64,000 bases of DNA. Source: Bradyrhizobium glycinis (GTDB lineage: Bacteria > Pseudomonadota > Alphaproteobacteria > Rhizobiales > Xanthobacteraceae). The position numbers and the translations under genes were made by a program. The stretch lies in NCBI RefSeq assembly GCF_016031655.1, contig NZ_JACCHQ010000002.1, positions 434,001 through 498,000 of the forward strand, given 5' to 3'. The notes beneath the pieces are model-generated. The model was not told where the DNA came from. It made no database searches and worked only from the letters and a program-made list of their open reading frames with translations. Position 1 is the stretch's first letter, and every line of letters begins with the position of its first letter. Positions 1 through 12,572 of the stretch are shown piece after piece.

Positions 1-150
1 AATCAGGGCGTTGATGCCGTACGGCGAGGTGCCCGGCGCAATGGCCAGGGCAGCCACGCCCAGCGCGGCCACGGTGCCGAGCAGCGCGAGCCGGCGCGGC
101 CGCAAGATCTTGCGAGACGTGGTGATGTCGGAATTGACGCGATCGTTCAT
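1..150 (-). CDS. Putative exported protein, N-terminal part only
   Basis: Reading leftwards from an ATG at 148-150, an open frame runs off the window edge, so only about 50 residues are visible. They begin MNDRVNSDITTSRKILRPRR, followed by a hydrophobic stretch rich in Ala, Leu, Val and Gly. This is the shape of a long signal peptide or membrane anchor, so the product is probably exported. The N-terminus resembles those of periplasmic Do/DegP-type serine proteases in this group, but no catalytic domain is in view, so the family is a guess. It is divergent from the universal stress protein gene to the right and shares about 200 bases of upstream DNA with it. Confidence 0.6.
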   Translation of the reverse strand, partial: MNDRVNSDITTSRKILRPRRLALLGTVAALGVAALAIAPGTSPYGINALI

Positions 151-280
151 GTCGAAATGTCCATGTTGAGCAGGTGTCGCCTTGCCCGCAGCATGGTCGC
201 TGCCACCTTACGGCGTCCCGTCCGTCCGATTAAATCTCGGCAAAGAACGGTTGAGCGGACGCAGCAGGCAATCCGGACGT

Positions 281-294
281 TTGATGCAGCTCAA
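281..294. promoter_or_regulatory. FNR/FixK-like box (TTGAT-GCAG-CTCAA)
   Basis: A 14-base dyad TTGATGCAGCTCAA lies about 62 bases before the start codon of the universal stress protein. The consensus for FNR/FixK-type activators is TTGA(C/T)-N4-(G/A)TCAA; this site keeps the TTGAT and TCAA halves and differs at one inner position. Universal stress proteins are common members of low-oxygen FixK regulons in Bradyrhizobium, so the position makes biological sense. The match is a sequence reading only. Confidence 0.45.
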
Positions 295-355
295 CACGTC
301 TCTCTTGCGCAGTGAAAAACTGCGCTCCTCGGATGAGGTCCACCGGAGGCACGCC

Positions 356-1192
356 ATGTACAAAGACATTCTCGTCCACATTCCCACCGAACGTCCCATG
401 CGTCCCGCGATCGACGGCTCGATCTCGCTCGCGGCGAACCTCAACGCGCATCTCGACGCCGTCGCGATCGGCTATGTCGCCACCAGTGTGGCTTACGTCA
501 TGGAAGGCGGCGCGGCGGTGGCGGCCGTGTTCGAGCTGGAACGCGAGCGTGCCGTGGAGCGGGCCGAGGCTGCGCTCGCGGTATTCAAGAGCGAGGCGGC
601 GAACGCCGGCATCTCCTATACCTGCCACGCACTCGGCGCGATCCCGGCAGATGCCGCCGGCTCGCTCGGCGAAATGGCACGGCTGCACGATCTCAGCATC
701 GTGCTCCAGCCCGATCCGGCGCAGGGCTCGTTCGACAACGACGTGCCCAGCGAGATCCTGTTCCAGGCGGGCGGCCCGGTACTGTTCCTGCCCTACACGT
801 TTCGCGGAGCCTTCAAGGCGAACCGGATCGGCATCTGCTGGGACGGCAGCCGCGTTGCCGCCCGCGCCATGCGCGACGCAGCCCCGTTCCTGGCGCGCTC
901 CGCCGAGATCGTGATCATCAGCGTCAACGAGACTGAGGCCGGCGCCGGTGAAGCTTCAGCGAGCGGTCTGGCCAGACATCTCGGCCGGCGCGGATTGTCG
1001 ACCCGCACAGTCAGCCTGACCGCCACGCGCGCCGACATTCAGCCGACGATCCTGTCGCTGGCGGCCGACGAGAGTCTGGATCTCCTGGTGATGGGCGGCT
1101 ACGGCCATTCGCGGTTGCAGGAGCGCGTTCTCGGGGGCGTCACCCGCGCCATGCTGGAAGCCATGACGGCCCCGACGCTGATGTCCCATTGA
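356..1192 (+). CDS. Universal stress protein (UspA family)
   Basis: A 278-residue cytoplasmic protein of the universal stress family. It begins MYKDILVHIPT, the usual first beta strand of a Usp fold. It ends with a second Usp-like half carrying LVMGGYGHSRLQERVLGG, which fits the nucleotide-binding pattern G-x2-G-x9-G. At about 280 residues it has room for two Usp domains in tandem. The open frame extends further upstream, but the start chosen has a clear GGAGG ribosome site at 345-349 and begins exactly at the domain. A FixK-like box upstream suggests induction at low oxygen. The specific stress it answers to is unknown. Confidence 0.85.
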   Translation: MYKDILVHIPTERPMRPAIDGSISLAANLNAHLDAVAIGYVATSVAYVMEGGAAVAAVFELERERAVERAEAALAVFKSEAANAGISYTCHALGAIPADAAGSLGEMARLHDLSIVLQPDPAQGSFDNDVPSEILFQAGGPVLFLPYTFRGAFKANRIGICWDGSRVAARAMRDAAPFLARSAEIVIISVNETEAGAGEASASGLARHLGRRGLSTRTVSLTATRADIQPTILSLAADESLDLLVMGGYGHSRLQERVLGGVTRAMLEAMTAPTLMSH

Positions 1193-1210
1193 TGAGCCCG
1201 CCTAGCGCCG

Positions 1211-1423
1211 TCACGCCGCGACAGGCGGCTCCCATGTCGACGGCCCGGCGGCGTCCTTGTCGCGATGCACATTGCATGCGTCGAAATGCGCCTTGAGCTC
1301 GATTTCGGCGAGATATTCGAAATGTTCGGCCTGGCCGAGGAGTTCCCAGTTCTGGAGCGGCCGGTAGGCCGCCTGCTGACGGCAGAGGGACGCCAGCGCC
1401 CGGTAGCGACGCACGTTCTCCAT
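1211..1423 (-). CDS. Small ENVRRYR-motif protein (copy 1)
   Basis: A 70-residue protein beginning MENVRRYRALASLCRQQAAY. The start at 1421-1423 is preceded by a strong GAGGGAGG ribosome site, which is why the longer in-frame start was not used. It is soluble, basic at the N-terminus and acidic towards the C-terminus, with no signal peptide or membrane segment. A clear paralogue lies at 13757-13954 and shares the ENVRRYR, (I/L)ASL and R(P)xQxWxLLxQAxxxE pattern. I do not recognise a characterised family. The shared pattern suggests a small helical protein found in several copies in this genus. Confidence 0.7.
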   Translation of the reverse strand: MENVRRYRALASLCRQQAAYRPLQNWELLGQAEHFEYLAEIELKAHFDACNVHRDKDAAGPSTWEPPVAA

Positions 1424-1586
1424 GAGACCCTCCCTCGCGTTCACCGGCTTATTGCCCTGATTTGCGTCAGGCCGATGGCGTTTATGCAAAACATTTGCTG
1501 CGGGCACAACGCGCCTGAACCAAGTTAATTTTTCGAGAAGCGCCGGTAAAGGATTTTAGTTCCAAACGTCCGCTTGGTGCCGAACG

Positions 1587-3422
1587 CTAGGCGTAGAGGC
1601 GGCGCTCCACGGCGACACCGACCAGGTCGAGATAGCGTTCGATCAGGTCGGGCCGGCCGACGAGATAGCCTTGCATCTCCTCGCAGGCCTCGCGCGCCAG
1701 AAAAGCACGCTGGGCTTCCGTCTCCACTCCCTCGGCAATGACCGGGATCTTCAGCGCGTGCGCCAGGCTCAGGACGGCGCGGACAATCTCGGCCGATTGC
1801 GGCGTTGCCCCCAGGTTGGAGATGAAATTGCGGTCGATCTTGATCTTGTCGAACGGGAACGACTGCAGATAGGACAGCGAGGAATAGCCGGTGCCGAAAT
1901 CGTCCATGGCGATGCGGATGCCGAGCGCCTTCAGCCGCCGCAGCAAATTGAGCGCGCGGGTGAAATCGCCGATCAGCATGCCCTCGGTGATCTCGACCTC
2001 GAGCCGCGTCGGCGTCAGCCCCGTCTCCAACAGGATCTGGTGGATCGAACACTCGAGATCGCCGGCCTGGAACTGGATCGGCGACAGATTGACGGCGACC
2101 TGCAGCGGCCGCGGCCAGGATGCCGCCTCGCGGCACGCCTCACGCAGCACCCATTCGCCGATCTCGACGATCAGCCCGTTCTCTTCCGCCAGCGGAATGA
2201 ATTGGTCCGGCGGCACAAAGCCGCGCGTCGGATGGTTCCAACGCAGCAGCGCTTCGAAGCCAATGACTCGCCATCCACCCGCGCCTGCGGCTGGAAATAG
2301 ACGAGGAGCTGGTTCTGCTCGAGCGCCTGCCGCAGGTCGTGCTGCAACAGCCTGCGGTCGCGCAGCTCCTGGTCCATCTCGGTTTCGAAGCAGCGGCCCC
2401 GGCTCCTGCCCTCGCGCTTGGCGCGGTAGAGAGCCGAGTCGGCGTTGGCGAGCAGCGTCGCCGCGTTCACGCCATCGTCCGGATAGAACGCGATGCCGAC
2501 GCTGAGACCTACGTGGGAGAGATAGTCGTCGACCTCGAGCTCCTTGCCGGTCGTCTCGACCAGGCGTTCGGCCAGCGCCAGAACATCCTCACGGCCGGCA
2601 TCGTCGGGCATCAGGATCATGAACTCGTCGCCGCCGATCCGCGCAACGAACGCGCCTTCGGCTTCCGCCGCAAGCCGGTCAGCCGCCGCCCGCATCAGCA
2701 TGTCGCCGACAGGGTGACCGAACACGTCGTTGACCTCCTTGAAGCGGTCGAGATCGAGGCTCAGCACGGCGAAGCTGGTCGACGCCTCCTGCGCCCGTTC
2801 CAGCCGTTCGTCGAGCGCCGCGTTGAAGGCGCTGCGGTTCGGCAGGTCCGTGAGCACATCATGCTGCGCAAGATGGCTGATCCGCTGCCGGGTGGTGACA
2901 CGCTCCGTGACGTCCTCGATCACGCCGACCAGATATTGCGGATCCCCGTTGCCATCTGTGATCAGCATTTTCCGTGAATTGACGACCCGGTCGCGGCCTT
3001 TGATGCCTCCTCGAGAAGCATCGGCATGCCGCTGGTCACGACGCGTCTATCCTGCTCGTGAACCATGCGGGCCACGTCGGCCGGGAAGATCTGTTCGGGC
3101 GTTCGCCCAGCATCTGTTCGCGGGGCATGCCGTAATAGTCTTCGCCGGCGCGGTTGAGCAGGATGTAGCGCGAATCCTTTGCACATTTCGCGAAGACGGC
3201 AATCGGGATGTTTTCGATGGTATCGAGGAATTCGCGGGTCCGCAGCAGATTCTGCTCGACCTCGTCGCGCGTTTGCGAGCGTACTTCGATCATCCGCTGA
3301 CGGTCGCGATCACCGGCCTCGTAGACCGCGCTGACGAACTCGCCCAGCTTGACGAGATCGACCTGTCCGGTGACATCGGTGGCGCAGCGGAGCTGCTCGG
3401 CGAACAACCGATGCATGTTCAT
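1587..3422 (-). pseudogene. PAS-GGDEF-EAL cyclic-di-GMP enzyme, three frameshifts
   Basis: Read leftwards, the pieces add up to one protein. It starts MNMHRLFAEQLR, followed by a PAS domain (about 3200-2900), a GGDEF domain with the intact catalytic motif GGDEF (about 2850-2330) and an EAL domain ending at 1587. In the EAL part DDFGTGYSSL and IKIDRNFI are present. The frame breaks near 3097-3099 (one C missing from a C run on the coding strand), near 3004-3006 (one base missing) and near 2266 (GAGTC where GAGGTC restores the frame and gives VIGFEALLRW). Family members make or break down cyclic-di-GMP. Three indels in one gene point to real decay, but sequencing error at short runs is possible. 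Confidence 0.75.
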
Positions 3423-3680
3423 GCCATCGCTTGGCGCCGCGTGCGGGCTTCATGCCCGCGATGACCGTCGTTCCGCATCCGCGCTCTCATAGCGTTCCTA
3501 AACCACAGATTGAGACGCTTAGCGTTGCGCGGTCGTTAATCGATTCTCCGTCTCAGGTGCGTTGGTTACCCGGCCTGAATGAGCCGGTCGATTTGGATGG
3601 CATCCTCCGTAGAAATCCGGAAAAAGTGGCGCGCCTTGGCACACCGGGATCACAGCAGCGGTCCGCAGCTGATCCGCAAT

Positions 3681-4418
3681 CTACCGGATGAGCGCACTTT
3701 CTCCGGCCCACTTCGGGGGCGCGGAATTATGTTGCAGCTTCTGAGCCCGGCCCGTCTCGGCGGCGATGCGAATAGCCGCGATATTGGCGGCGTATTCGGA
3801 AGCGCTCTTGCCGCGAAACACGGCGGAGCCGGCGACCAGCGTGTCGGCGCCCGCTGCAGCCACGGCCGCCGCATTGTCGCGCGTGACACCGCCATCGACT
3901 TCGAGCCGGATCGGCCGCTCGCCGATCATGGTCCTGATCCGCCTGATCTTCTCGATCTGCGATGCGATGAAGGATTGGCCGCCAAAGCCCGGATTGACCG
4001 TCATCACCAGCACGAGATCGATACGATCGAGCACATACTCGATCACCGCTTCCGGCGTCGACGGACAAAGGCTGACGCCAGCCTTGCTGCCGAGCGAGCG
4101 GATCGCCTGGAGCGAGCGGTCGAGATGCGCACCCGCTTCGGCGTGCACCGTGATGATGTCGGCTCCGGCCTTTGCGAACGCCTCGAGATAGGGATCGGTC
4201 GGCGCGATCATCAAATGCACGTCGAACGGCTTCTTCGTATAGGGGCGGATCGCCTTGATGACGTCGGCACCGAAGCTGATGTTCGGCACGAAGTGTCCGT
4301 CCATGACGTCGCAATGGACCCAGTCGGCCCCAGCGGCATCGATCGCCGCGACCTCTTCGCCGAGGCGCGCGAAATCCGCCGCGAGGATCGATGGAGCAAT
4401 CATGATCTCCTTCGTCAT
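3681..4418 (-). CDS. rpe: Ribulose-phosphate 3-epimerase
   Basis: A 245-residue TIM-barrel enzyme that interconverts ribulose 5-phosphate and xylulose 5-phosphate in the Calvin cycle and pentose phosphate pathway. Family motifs are plain: [42 protein letters not shown] and EVDGGV, which supply the metal-binding His and Asp residues and the phosphate loop. It is slightly longer than the usual 220-225 residues because of a C-terminal tail. It is the last gene of the cbb operon (cbbE). Its ATG overlaps the stop codon of cbbX (ATGA), so the two are probably translationally coupled. Confidence 0.97.
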   Translation of the reverse strand: MTKEIMIAPSILAADFARLGEEVAAIDAAGADWVHCDVMDGHFVPNISFGADVIKAIRPYTKKPFDVHLMIAPTDPYLEAFAKAGADIITVHAEAGAHLDRSLQAIRSLGSKAGVSLCPSTPEAVIEYVLDRIDLVLVMTVNPGFGGQSFIASQIEKIRRIRTMIGERPIRLEVDGGVTRDNAAAVAAAGADTLVAGSAVFRGKSASEYAANIAAIRIAAETGRAQKLQHNSAPPKWAGESALIR

Positions 4419-5347
4419 GGCACCGCACTCCGTGCATCCGCACTGCCGCTGAACACGCGGCTCGTGAGGACGTCCATGGCGTCGATGGTTTCGAGGTCGG
4501 CGACATCGAGCATGCGATCGAGATCCGACACAAGCCGATCGGCCTGCCGCAGGCGGATGCGGTCGACGGCGTTGCGGATCGAGCGCGCGTTGGAGAAGAA
4601 CGGCTGGGTCCGGCGTAGCGCGATGTATTTCTCGAACGCCTCGCGCGCCGCAGCCGAGAAGCGGTAGCCGCGCTCCTTCAGCATCAGCTCGGCGATGACG
4701 AGCAGCTCGGCCTCTGCATAGTCAGGAAATTCGATGTGGTGGGCGATGCGCGAGCGGAAGCCGGGATTGGAGGCGAAGAAGCTCGTCATCCGCTCGCCAT
4801 AGCCGGCGAGGATCACGACCAGGTCCTCGCGCTGGTTCTCCATCACCTGGAGCAGGATCTCGATCGATTCCTGGCCGTAGTCGCGCTCGTTGTCGGGACG
4901 ATGCAGGTAATAAGCCTCGTCGATGAACAGCACGCCGCCCATCGCTTTCTTCAGGATCTCTTTGGTCTTCGGCGCGGTGTGGCCGATATACTGGCCGACG
5001 AGATCGTCCCGCGTCACCGAGATCACCTGTCCGCGCCGCACGAAGCCGAGCCCGTGCAGGATCTTGGCCATGCGCAGCGCGACGGTGGTCTTTCCCGTTC
5101 CGGGGTTACCGGTGAAGGACATGTGCAGCGTCGGCGGTGCGGAGGCCAATCCAGCACGCTGCCGGATACGTTCAATCAACAGCAGCGAGGCGATCTGGCG
5201 CACGCGGCTCTTCACCGGCTTCAAACCGACCAGCTCCTGCTCGAGCTGCTGCAGCGTGTCGGTGATCCCGGCCGCTTCGGCCTCCTTGCGAAGATCGAAA
5301 TGGGTCTCGTTGTGTTCGGTCGTCGTTGCGTGGGGCACATCGAGCAT
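4415..5347 (-). CDS. cbbX: RuBisCO activase CbbX (AAA+)
   Basis: A 310-residue AAA+ ATPase that removes sugar-phosphate inhibitors from red-type RuBisCO. It shows a Walker A motif GNPGTGKTT, Walker [11 protein letters not shown] and the red-type activase segment [18 protein letters not shown]. The start at 5345-5347 follows a GAGG ribosome site; longer in-frame starts run back through the terminator hairpin and are unlikely. It follows cbbLS, as expected for form IC clusters, but is separated from cbbS by 100 bases that hold a strong terminator-like hairpin. It overlaps rpe by four bases. Confidence 0.96.
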   Translation of the reverse strand: MLDVPHATTTEHNETHFDLRKEAEAAGITDTLQQLEQELVGLKPVKSRVRQIASLLLIERIRQRAGLASAPPTLHMSFTGNPGTGKTTVALRMAKILHGLGFVRRGQVISVTRDDLVGQYIGHTAPKTKEILKKAMGGVLFIDEAYYLHRPDNERDYGQESIEILLQVMENQREDLVVILAGYGERMTSFFASNPGFRSRIAHHIEFPDYAEAELLVIAELMLKERGYRFSAAAREAFEKYIALRRTQPFFSNARSIRNAVDRIRLRQADRLVSDLDRMLDVADLETIDAMDVLTSRVFSGSADARSAVP

Positions 5348-5357
5348 CGGAGCCTCG

Positions 5358-5394
5358 AAAAAAAAGGGCTTCGCCGCGTGGGAGGCGGCGAAGC
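5358..5394 (-). terminator. Intra-operon terminator between cbbS and cbbX
   Basis: On the coding strand a perfect 10-bp stem (GCTTCGCCGC against GCGGCGAAGC, 5394-5385 and 5377-5368) with a 7-base loop is followed, after two C residues, by eight T residues at 5365-5358. This is a textbook intrinsic terminator. The T run ends only ten bases before the cbbX start codon. It would cut most transcripts after the RuBisCO subunits and leave cbbX and rpe at a lower level. Confidence 0.85.
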
Positions 5395-5447
5395 AGTTGG
5401 TCCGCCAAGGATGCGGAGCAGGGAGAGCTCCGCGCGGAAGCGGATAG

Positions 5448-5855
5448 TTAAGTCGACGCGTGCGCGGCCTGCCGGCGCACAGTGGTGTAACGGATCGCGC
5501 GGCCGCCGATCTCCTGTCGCACCAGTTCGAACTCCGCCTCTCGCGGCGGCCGGTTGACGAGGAATGAGATCCGGACCGATTCCCAGCCATGACTGGAATC
5601 GAAGCCGCTGATCCGGATGTAGCGATCGCGATAGACCCTGCGGCATTCGGCGAGCTCCATCATCACGCCGGCAGCGTCCTGGAGGTCGAACATCGGCAGG
5701 CCCCACATCTCCCAATAGGTGTTGCGGGGATGCGGATCCTCGGTGAACTCGATGTTCACCGCCCAGCCATTGGCGAGACAGTACTGCACCTGGCTGTAGA
5801 TCTGGTCGTCGGTCAAATCGGGCAGGTATGAGAAACAACCCTGGGTCAGCTTCAT
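5448..5855 (-). CDS. cbbS: RuBisCO small subunit (form IC)
   Basis: A 135-residue small subunit of ribulose-1,5-bisphosphate carboxylase. It starts MKLTQGCFSYLPDLTDDQI and contains NTYWEMWGLPMF, the typical small-subunit core. The extended C-terminus (SFLVNRPPREAEFELVRQE and on) is characteristic of red-type small subunits, which carry a C-terminal beta-hairpin lining the holoenzyme channel. It lies 10 bases after cbbL and is surely co-transcribed with it. A terminator hairpin follows about 50 bases downstream. Confidence 0.98.
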   Translation of the reverse strand: MKLTQGCFSYLPDLTDDQIYSQVQYCLANGWAVNIEFTEDPHPRNTYWEMWGLPMFDLQDAAGVMMELAECRRVYRDRYIRISGFDSSHGWESVRISFLVNRPPREAEFELVRQEIGGRAIRYTTVRRQAAHAST

Positions 5856-5865
5856 GTCAATCTCC

Positions 5866-8450
<2,585 letters not shown>

Positions 8451-8461
8451 GGGTCGTCCTC

Positions 8462-10480
8462 CTATTGGCTCTTGCGGGCGATCGCCCGGCGGGCGGCTGC
8501 CGCAATGCTTTGCGGCGTGATGCCGAATTCGCGGTACAACACCGGCGCCGGCGCCGAGGCGCCGAAGCCGCGCATGCCGACGAATTCGCCGTCGGCGCCA
8601 ATCCAGCGATGCCAGTCGCCGGCGACAGCGGCCTCGACACCAACACGCGGCGCGGTGCCGAGCACGGCGGCGCGGTAATCATCCGGCTGCTCCTCGAACA
8701 GTGCGAAACACGGCGCTGAGACCACGGCGGCGCGAACGTGCTCGGTCGCGAGCAGGCGCGCGGCTTCCAGGGCAATCGAGACTTCCGAGCCGGTTGCGAT
8801 GAGCGTCACGTCGCGACCGCCATCCGGCGAGACGACGAGATAGGCTCCGTTCGCGACGCGGTTTCTGCCGCGCACATCGCTGCGGAATGTCGGCAAGGCC
8901 TGACGCGACAGGCATAGCACTGAGGGTCGATGCTCCGCCGCGAGCGCGCAATCCCAGGCCTCCAGCGTCTCCACGGCATCGGCGGGGCGGAACACGAGCA
9001 GGTTCGGAATCACGCGCAGCGCCGCGAGATGCTCGACCGGTTGATGTGTCGGTCCGTCCTCGCCGAGGCCGATCGAATCGTGCGTCATCACGTGGATGAC
9101 GCGCAGCCGCATCAGGGCCGCAAGCCGGATCGCGGGCCGGCTGTAGTCGGAGAACGCGAGGAACGTACCGCCGTAGGGGATGAAGCCGCCATGCAGCGCA
9201 AGCCCGTTCATCGCGGCGGCCATGCCGTGCTCACGGATGCCATAGTGGATGTAGTCGCCGGCGAACGCACCGCTCTTGACCGGCGCCTGCGCCTTGGCAT
9301 GCGTCAGGTTCGAATGGGTGAGGTCCGCGGAGCCGCCGACCAGGCCGGGAATTGCTCCTGCGATTCCCTCGAGCACCTGTTCCGAGGCCTGCCGCGTCGC
9401 CAGCTTCGGCCGCTCGCTGGCAAAGCGCTCGCGCAATTTCGCCGCGGCCAGCGCATAGGCAGCGGGCAGAGCCACGGCCTTGCCCTCGACGAACAGATTA
9501 CGCTGCTCGGGCGTCGCGCGTTCGTAACGATCGAGCCAGGCGAGGCGGTCGACTTGCCCGCGCTGCCCGATCATCCGCCACGCCTTGAGCACCGGAATCG
9601 GCACGACGAACGGCTGATAGTCCCAGCCGAGATTCCGGCGCGCCGCCGCCGTCTGCTCGGTGCCGAGCGGCGCGCCATGCGCCTTCTCCGTGCCCTGCCT
9701 ATCAGGCGCGCCATAGCCGATGATGGTGCGACAGGCGATCAGCGACGGCTTTGCGGTCTCCCGCTCCTCCGCTATCGCCTGCGCCACCGCTTCGGGATCA
9801 TGCCCGTCGACGCGGCGGACCGACCAGCCGGAGGCAGCGAAGCGCGCGAGCTGGTCGTCCGACGTCGCGAGCGAGGTCGGCCCGTCGATGGAGATGCCGT
9901 TGTCGTCGAACAGCACGATCAACCGGCCGAGCCCGAGATGGCCGGCCAGCGAGATCGCCTCCTGGCTGATGCCTTCCATCAGGCAGCCATCGCCCGCGAT
10001 CACATACGTGAAGTGATCGACGAGCCCGTCGCCATGCCGCGCATTCGCCATGCGCTCGGCGAGCGCCATGCCGACCGCGGTCGCGATCCCCTGCCCCAGT
10101 GGTCCTGTCGTGGTCTCGACACCAGGCGTGTGCCCATATTCGGGATGGCCCGGCGTCTTCGAGCCCCACTGCCTGAAGGCCTTGATGTCGTCGAGGCTGA
10201 CGTCGCCGCCGGTGAGATGCAGCAGCGCATAGAGCAGCATCGAGCCGTGCCCCGCCGACAGCACGAAGCGGTCGCGGTCCGGCCAGTTCGGATGCGCCGA
10301 GTCGAACTTCAGGAAGCGCGAGAACAGCACGGTCGCGACATCAGCCATGCCCATGGGCAGGCCAGGATGGCCGGACTGCGCTGCCTCGATGGCGTCGACC
10401 GCAAGGAAGCGGACGGCATTGGCGAGATCGTTGTGCGTGACCGCATTGAGGTCGGCTTCGGCATGGACGGAGATGTTCAT
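8462..10480 (-). CDS. cbbT: Transketolase
   Basis: A 672-residue thiamine diphosphate enzyme that moves two-carbon units between sugar phosphates. The thiamine-binding motif begins at [13 protein letters not shown], the phosphate-site His residues appear in [17 protein letters not shown], and the central pyrimidine domain has [13 protein letters not shown] and [16 protein letters not shown]. Full length for the family. It lies 16 bases after cbbP and 11 bases before cbbA, inside the Calvin-cycle operon, so it is the autotrophy-linked copy; another housekeeping copy may exist elsewhere. Confidence 0.98.
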   Translation of the reverse strand: MNISVHAEADLNAVTHNDLANAVRFLAVDAIEAAQSGHPGLPMGMADVATVLFSRFLKFDSAHPNWPDRDRFVLSAGHGSMLLYALLHLTGGDVSLDDIKAFRQWGSKTPGHPEYGHTPGVETTTGPLGQGIATAVGMALAERMANARHGDGLVDHFTYVIAGDGCLMEGISQEAISLAGHLGLGRLIVLFDDNGISIDGPTSLATSDDQLARFAASGWSVRRVDGHDPEAVAQAIAEERETAKPSLIACRTIIGYGAPDRQGTEKAHGAPLGTEQTAAARRNLGWDYQPFVVPIPVLKAWRMIGQRGQVDRLAWLDRYERATPEQRNLFVEGKAVALPAAYALAAAKLRERFASERPKLATRQASEQVLEGIAGAIPGLVGGSADLTHSNLTHAKAQAPVKSGAFAGDYIHYGIREHGMAAAMNGLALHGGFIPYGGTFLAFSDYSRPAIRLAALMRLRVIHVMTHDSIGLGEDGPTHQPVEHLAALRVIPNLLVFRPADAVETLEAWDCALAAEHRPSVLCLSRQALPTFRSDVRGRNRVANGAYLVVSPDGGRDVTLIATGSEVSIALEAARLLATEHVRAAVVSAPCFALFEEQPDDYRAAVLGTAPRVGVEAAVAGDWHRWIGADGEFVGMRGFGASAPAPVLYREFGITPQSIAAAARRAIARKSQ

Positions 10481-10496
10481 CGGAGTCTCTCCCTGT

Positions 10497-11372
10497 TCAC
10501 TTCAGGCTGCGCTTGCGCTCGATCAGCTGCATGATCAGCGGAGTCAGGATCAGCTGCATCGCAAGGTCCAGCTTCGCACCCGGGCACACGATCGAATTGG
10601 CGCGGGACATCCAGCTCTGCGGTAGCATCGAGAGCAGATAGGGGAAGTCGATACCGCGCGGATTCTTGAAGCGGATCACCACCATCGATTCGTCCGGCGT
10701 CGGAATCCAGCGCGCGATGAACGGATTGGACGTGTCCACCGTCGGCACGCGCTGGAAGTTGATGTCGGTCTCGGTGAATTGCGGGCAGATGTAGTGGATG
10801 TAGTCGGGCATCCGCCGCAGGATGGTGTCGGTGACGGCCTCGGTCGAATAGCCGCGCGCGCTGCGGTCGCGGTGCAGCTTCTGGATCCATTCCAGATTGA
10901 TGACGGGCACGACGCCGATCTTGAGGTCGGCATAGCGCGCGACGTTTACCTTGTCGGTGACCACGGCGCCGTGCAGGCCCTCGTAGAACAGCAGGTCGGA
11001 GTTCTCCGGCAGCTGCTTCCAGTCGGTGAAGGTGCCGGGGGCGGCGCCATGCAGCGCCGATTCCTCGGCATCGTGGACGTAGTGGCGCGTCACCGCGGTG
11101 CCGGTCTCGCCGTAGTCGCGGAAGGCGCGCTCCAGCTCCTCGAACAAATTGGTCTCGGGGCTGAAATGGCTAAAATGCTTGTTGCCGCGCTCGGCCTCCT
11201 TCGCCATCTGCGCACGCATCTCGGCGCGATCGTAGCGATGAAAGGCGTCGCCCTCGATGTAGGCGGCGTTGACCTTCTCGCGGAAGAAGATCTGCTCGAA
11301 GGTCTTCTTGACCGAGGTGGTGCCGGCGCCGGAGGAGCCGGTGATCGAGATGATCGGATGCTTCCTGGACAT
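10497..11372 (-). CDS. cbbP: Phosphoribulokinase
   Basis: A 291-residue kinase that phosphorylates ribulose 5-phosphate to the RuBisCO substrate, one of the two reactions unique to the Calvin cycle. The P-loop [13 protein letters not shown] lies at residues 11-23, and [13 protein letters not shown] and the [12 protein letters not shown] segment follow, as in bacterial octameric class I enzymes. Such enzymes are usually activated by NADH and inhibited by AMP. It is 12 bases after cbbF and 16 bases before cbbT. Confidence 0.98.
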   Translation of the reverse strand: MSRKHPIISITGSSGAGTTSVKKTFEQIFFREKVNAAYIEGDAFHRYDRAEMRAQMAKEAERGNKHFSHFSPETNLFEELERAFRDYGETGTAVTRHYVHDAEESALHGAAPGTFTDWKQLPENSDLLFYEGLHGAVVTDKVNVARYADLKIGVVPVINLEWIQKLHRDRSARGYSTEAVTDTILRRMPDYIHYICPQFTETDINFQRVPTVDTSNPFIARWIPTPDESMVVIRFKNPRGIDFPYLLSMLPQSWMSRANSIVCPGAKLDLAMQLILTPLIMQLIERKRSLK

Positions 11373-11384
11373 GGGACGCCTCGC

Positions 11385-12422
11385 TCAGAGCCGGAAGAAT
11401 CCGCGCCGCGCGAACAGCGGCGCTGAAACGCTGGCGACCAGCAGTGGATCGCAATGCAGCTCCTCGACGCGCCGCACCTCGTTGGTTGAACCCATGATCA
11501 ACGGCACGCGCTGGTGCAGGCTCTGCGCTGACAGCTCAAGGATGCGCTCGCGCCCGGTCGAGGCCGAGCCGCCGGCCTGCTCGATAATCATCGCCACCGG
11601 GTGCGCTTCGTAGACGAGGCGCAGGCGGCCGTCGCCGTAGCCGGGCCGCGCATCGGATGGATAGAGGAATACGCCGCCGCGGGTGAGAATGCGATAGGCC
11701 TCCGCGACCAGCGAGCCGATCCAGCGCATGTTGAAGTCATGGTTGGCCGGCCCTTCGACACCGGCGAGGCATTCGTCGATGAAGGCGCGCACCGGCGGGT
11801 CCCAGTGCCGGCGGTTCGAGGCGTTGATCGCGAACTCCTCGCAGGCTTCGACGATCTGCACGGCGCTGCGCGCGAGGCGGAAGCAGCCCGCGTTGCGGTC
11901 GAGCGTGAAGATGTCGACGCCGTCGCCGAGCGTCAGCACCAGCGAGGTCTGCGGGCCGTAGGTGACGAAGCCCGCTGCGAGCTGCGCCGAGCCGCGCTGA
12001 TGGAAGACCAGTGAGAGATCGTCAGGTGCCGGCAGGATCGAGAAGATCGTGCCGACGGTCATGTTGATGTCGATGTTGGAGGAACCATCGAGCGGATCGA
12101 TCGCGATGCAGATGCGCCCCTGACGATCGACGATCTGGGCCTCGCGCATCTCCTCCGACGCCAGCGCGGCGATCGGCAGCCGGCTGAGGCAGCGGCGCAG
12201 GATCGCGTCCGCCTGGACGTCGAGATCGCGCTGGAGATCGCCGTCACTGTTGCGCCCGGTGGTCAGGCCCGAGGCGTCGGCGAGATCGCCGCTGGCGATG
12301 AGATCGGCAATCTCGATGGCCGCGGCCGCGATGGCATCGACCGCGGCCGCCACTGCCAACGCATGCGGCGCGGTCTCGCAATACCGTTGAAGGTGGTCGT
12401 CCAGCCTGAGTTGCCCGGTCAT
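11385..12422 (-). CDS. cbbF: Fructose-1,6-bisphosphatase, class I
   Basis: A 345-residue class I fructose-1,6/sedoheptulose-1,7-bisphosphatase, first gene of the cbb operon. The metal- and phosphate-binding segment [16 protein letters not shown] is intact, and [14 protein letters not shown] and GGVFLYPSD follow near the sugar-binding site. The start used is the ATG at 12420-12422 ([12 protein letters not shown]); a start ten codons upstream is possible but would push into the short promoter region shared with cbbR. Confidence 0.96.
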   Translation of the reverse strand: MTGQLRLDDHLQRYCETAPHALAVAAAVDAIAAAAIEIADLIASGDLADASGLTTGRNSDGDLQRDLDVQADAILRRCLSRLPIAALASEEMREAQIVDRQGRICIAIDPLDGSSNIDINMTVGTIFSILPAPDDLSLVFHQRGSAQLAAGFVTYGPQTSLVLTLGDGVDIFTLDRNAGCFRLARSAVQIVEACEEFAINASNRRHWDPPVRAFIDECLAGVEGPANHDFNMRWIGSLVAEAYRILTRGGVFLYPSDARPGYGDGRLRLVYEAHPVAMIIEQAGGSASTGRERILELSAQSLHQRVPLIMGSTNEVRRVEELHCDPLLVASVSAPLFARRGFFRL

Positions 12423-12517
12423 CTGCGTCCATCCCCTTTGCCGGTGCCGCACCCATTCCCTCCCCGGTGGAGGCAGGTCGCGGTCAGTGCCGGCATCAGG
12501 AGATTGACAGGGGCGGC

Positions 12518-12572
12518 TTAATAAGGAAAATTTCTATTCATAATGGCTCTCAAAGAATTTTCTTATAATGGC
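12518..12572. promoter_or_regulatory. Candidate CbbR operator between cbbF and cbbR
   Basis: The 120 bases between the divergent cbbF and cbbR starts should hold both promoters and the CbbR site. This AT-rich stretch stands out in GC-rich surroundings. It carries two related direct repeats, TTCTATTCATAATGGC (12532-12547) and TTTTCTTATAATGGC (12558-12572), and the LysR-type half-site TTAATAA (12518-12524). The second repeat lies inside the first codons of cbbR. Binding is inferred from position and composition only. Confidence 0.4.

Noticed and set aside
8930..10534. 534-codon open frame antisense to transketolase
   Set aside because: The opposite strand encodes an unmistakable transketolase; the frame shows no motif.
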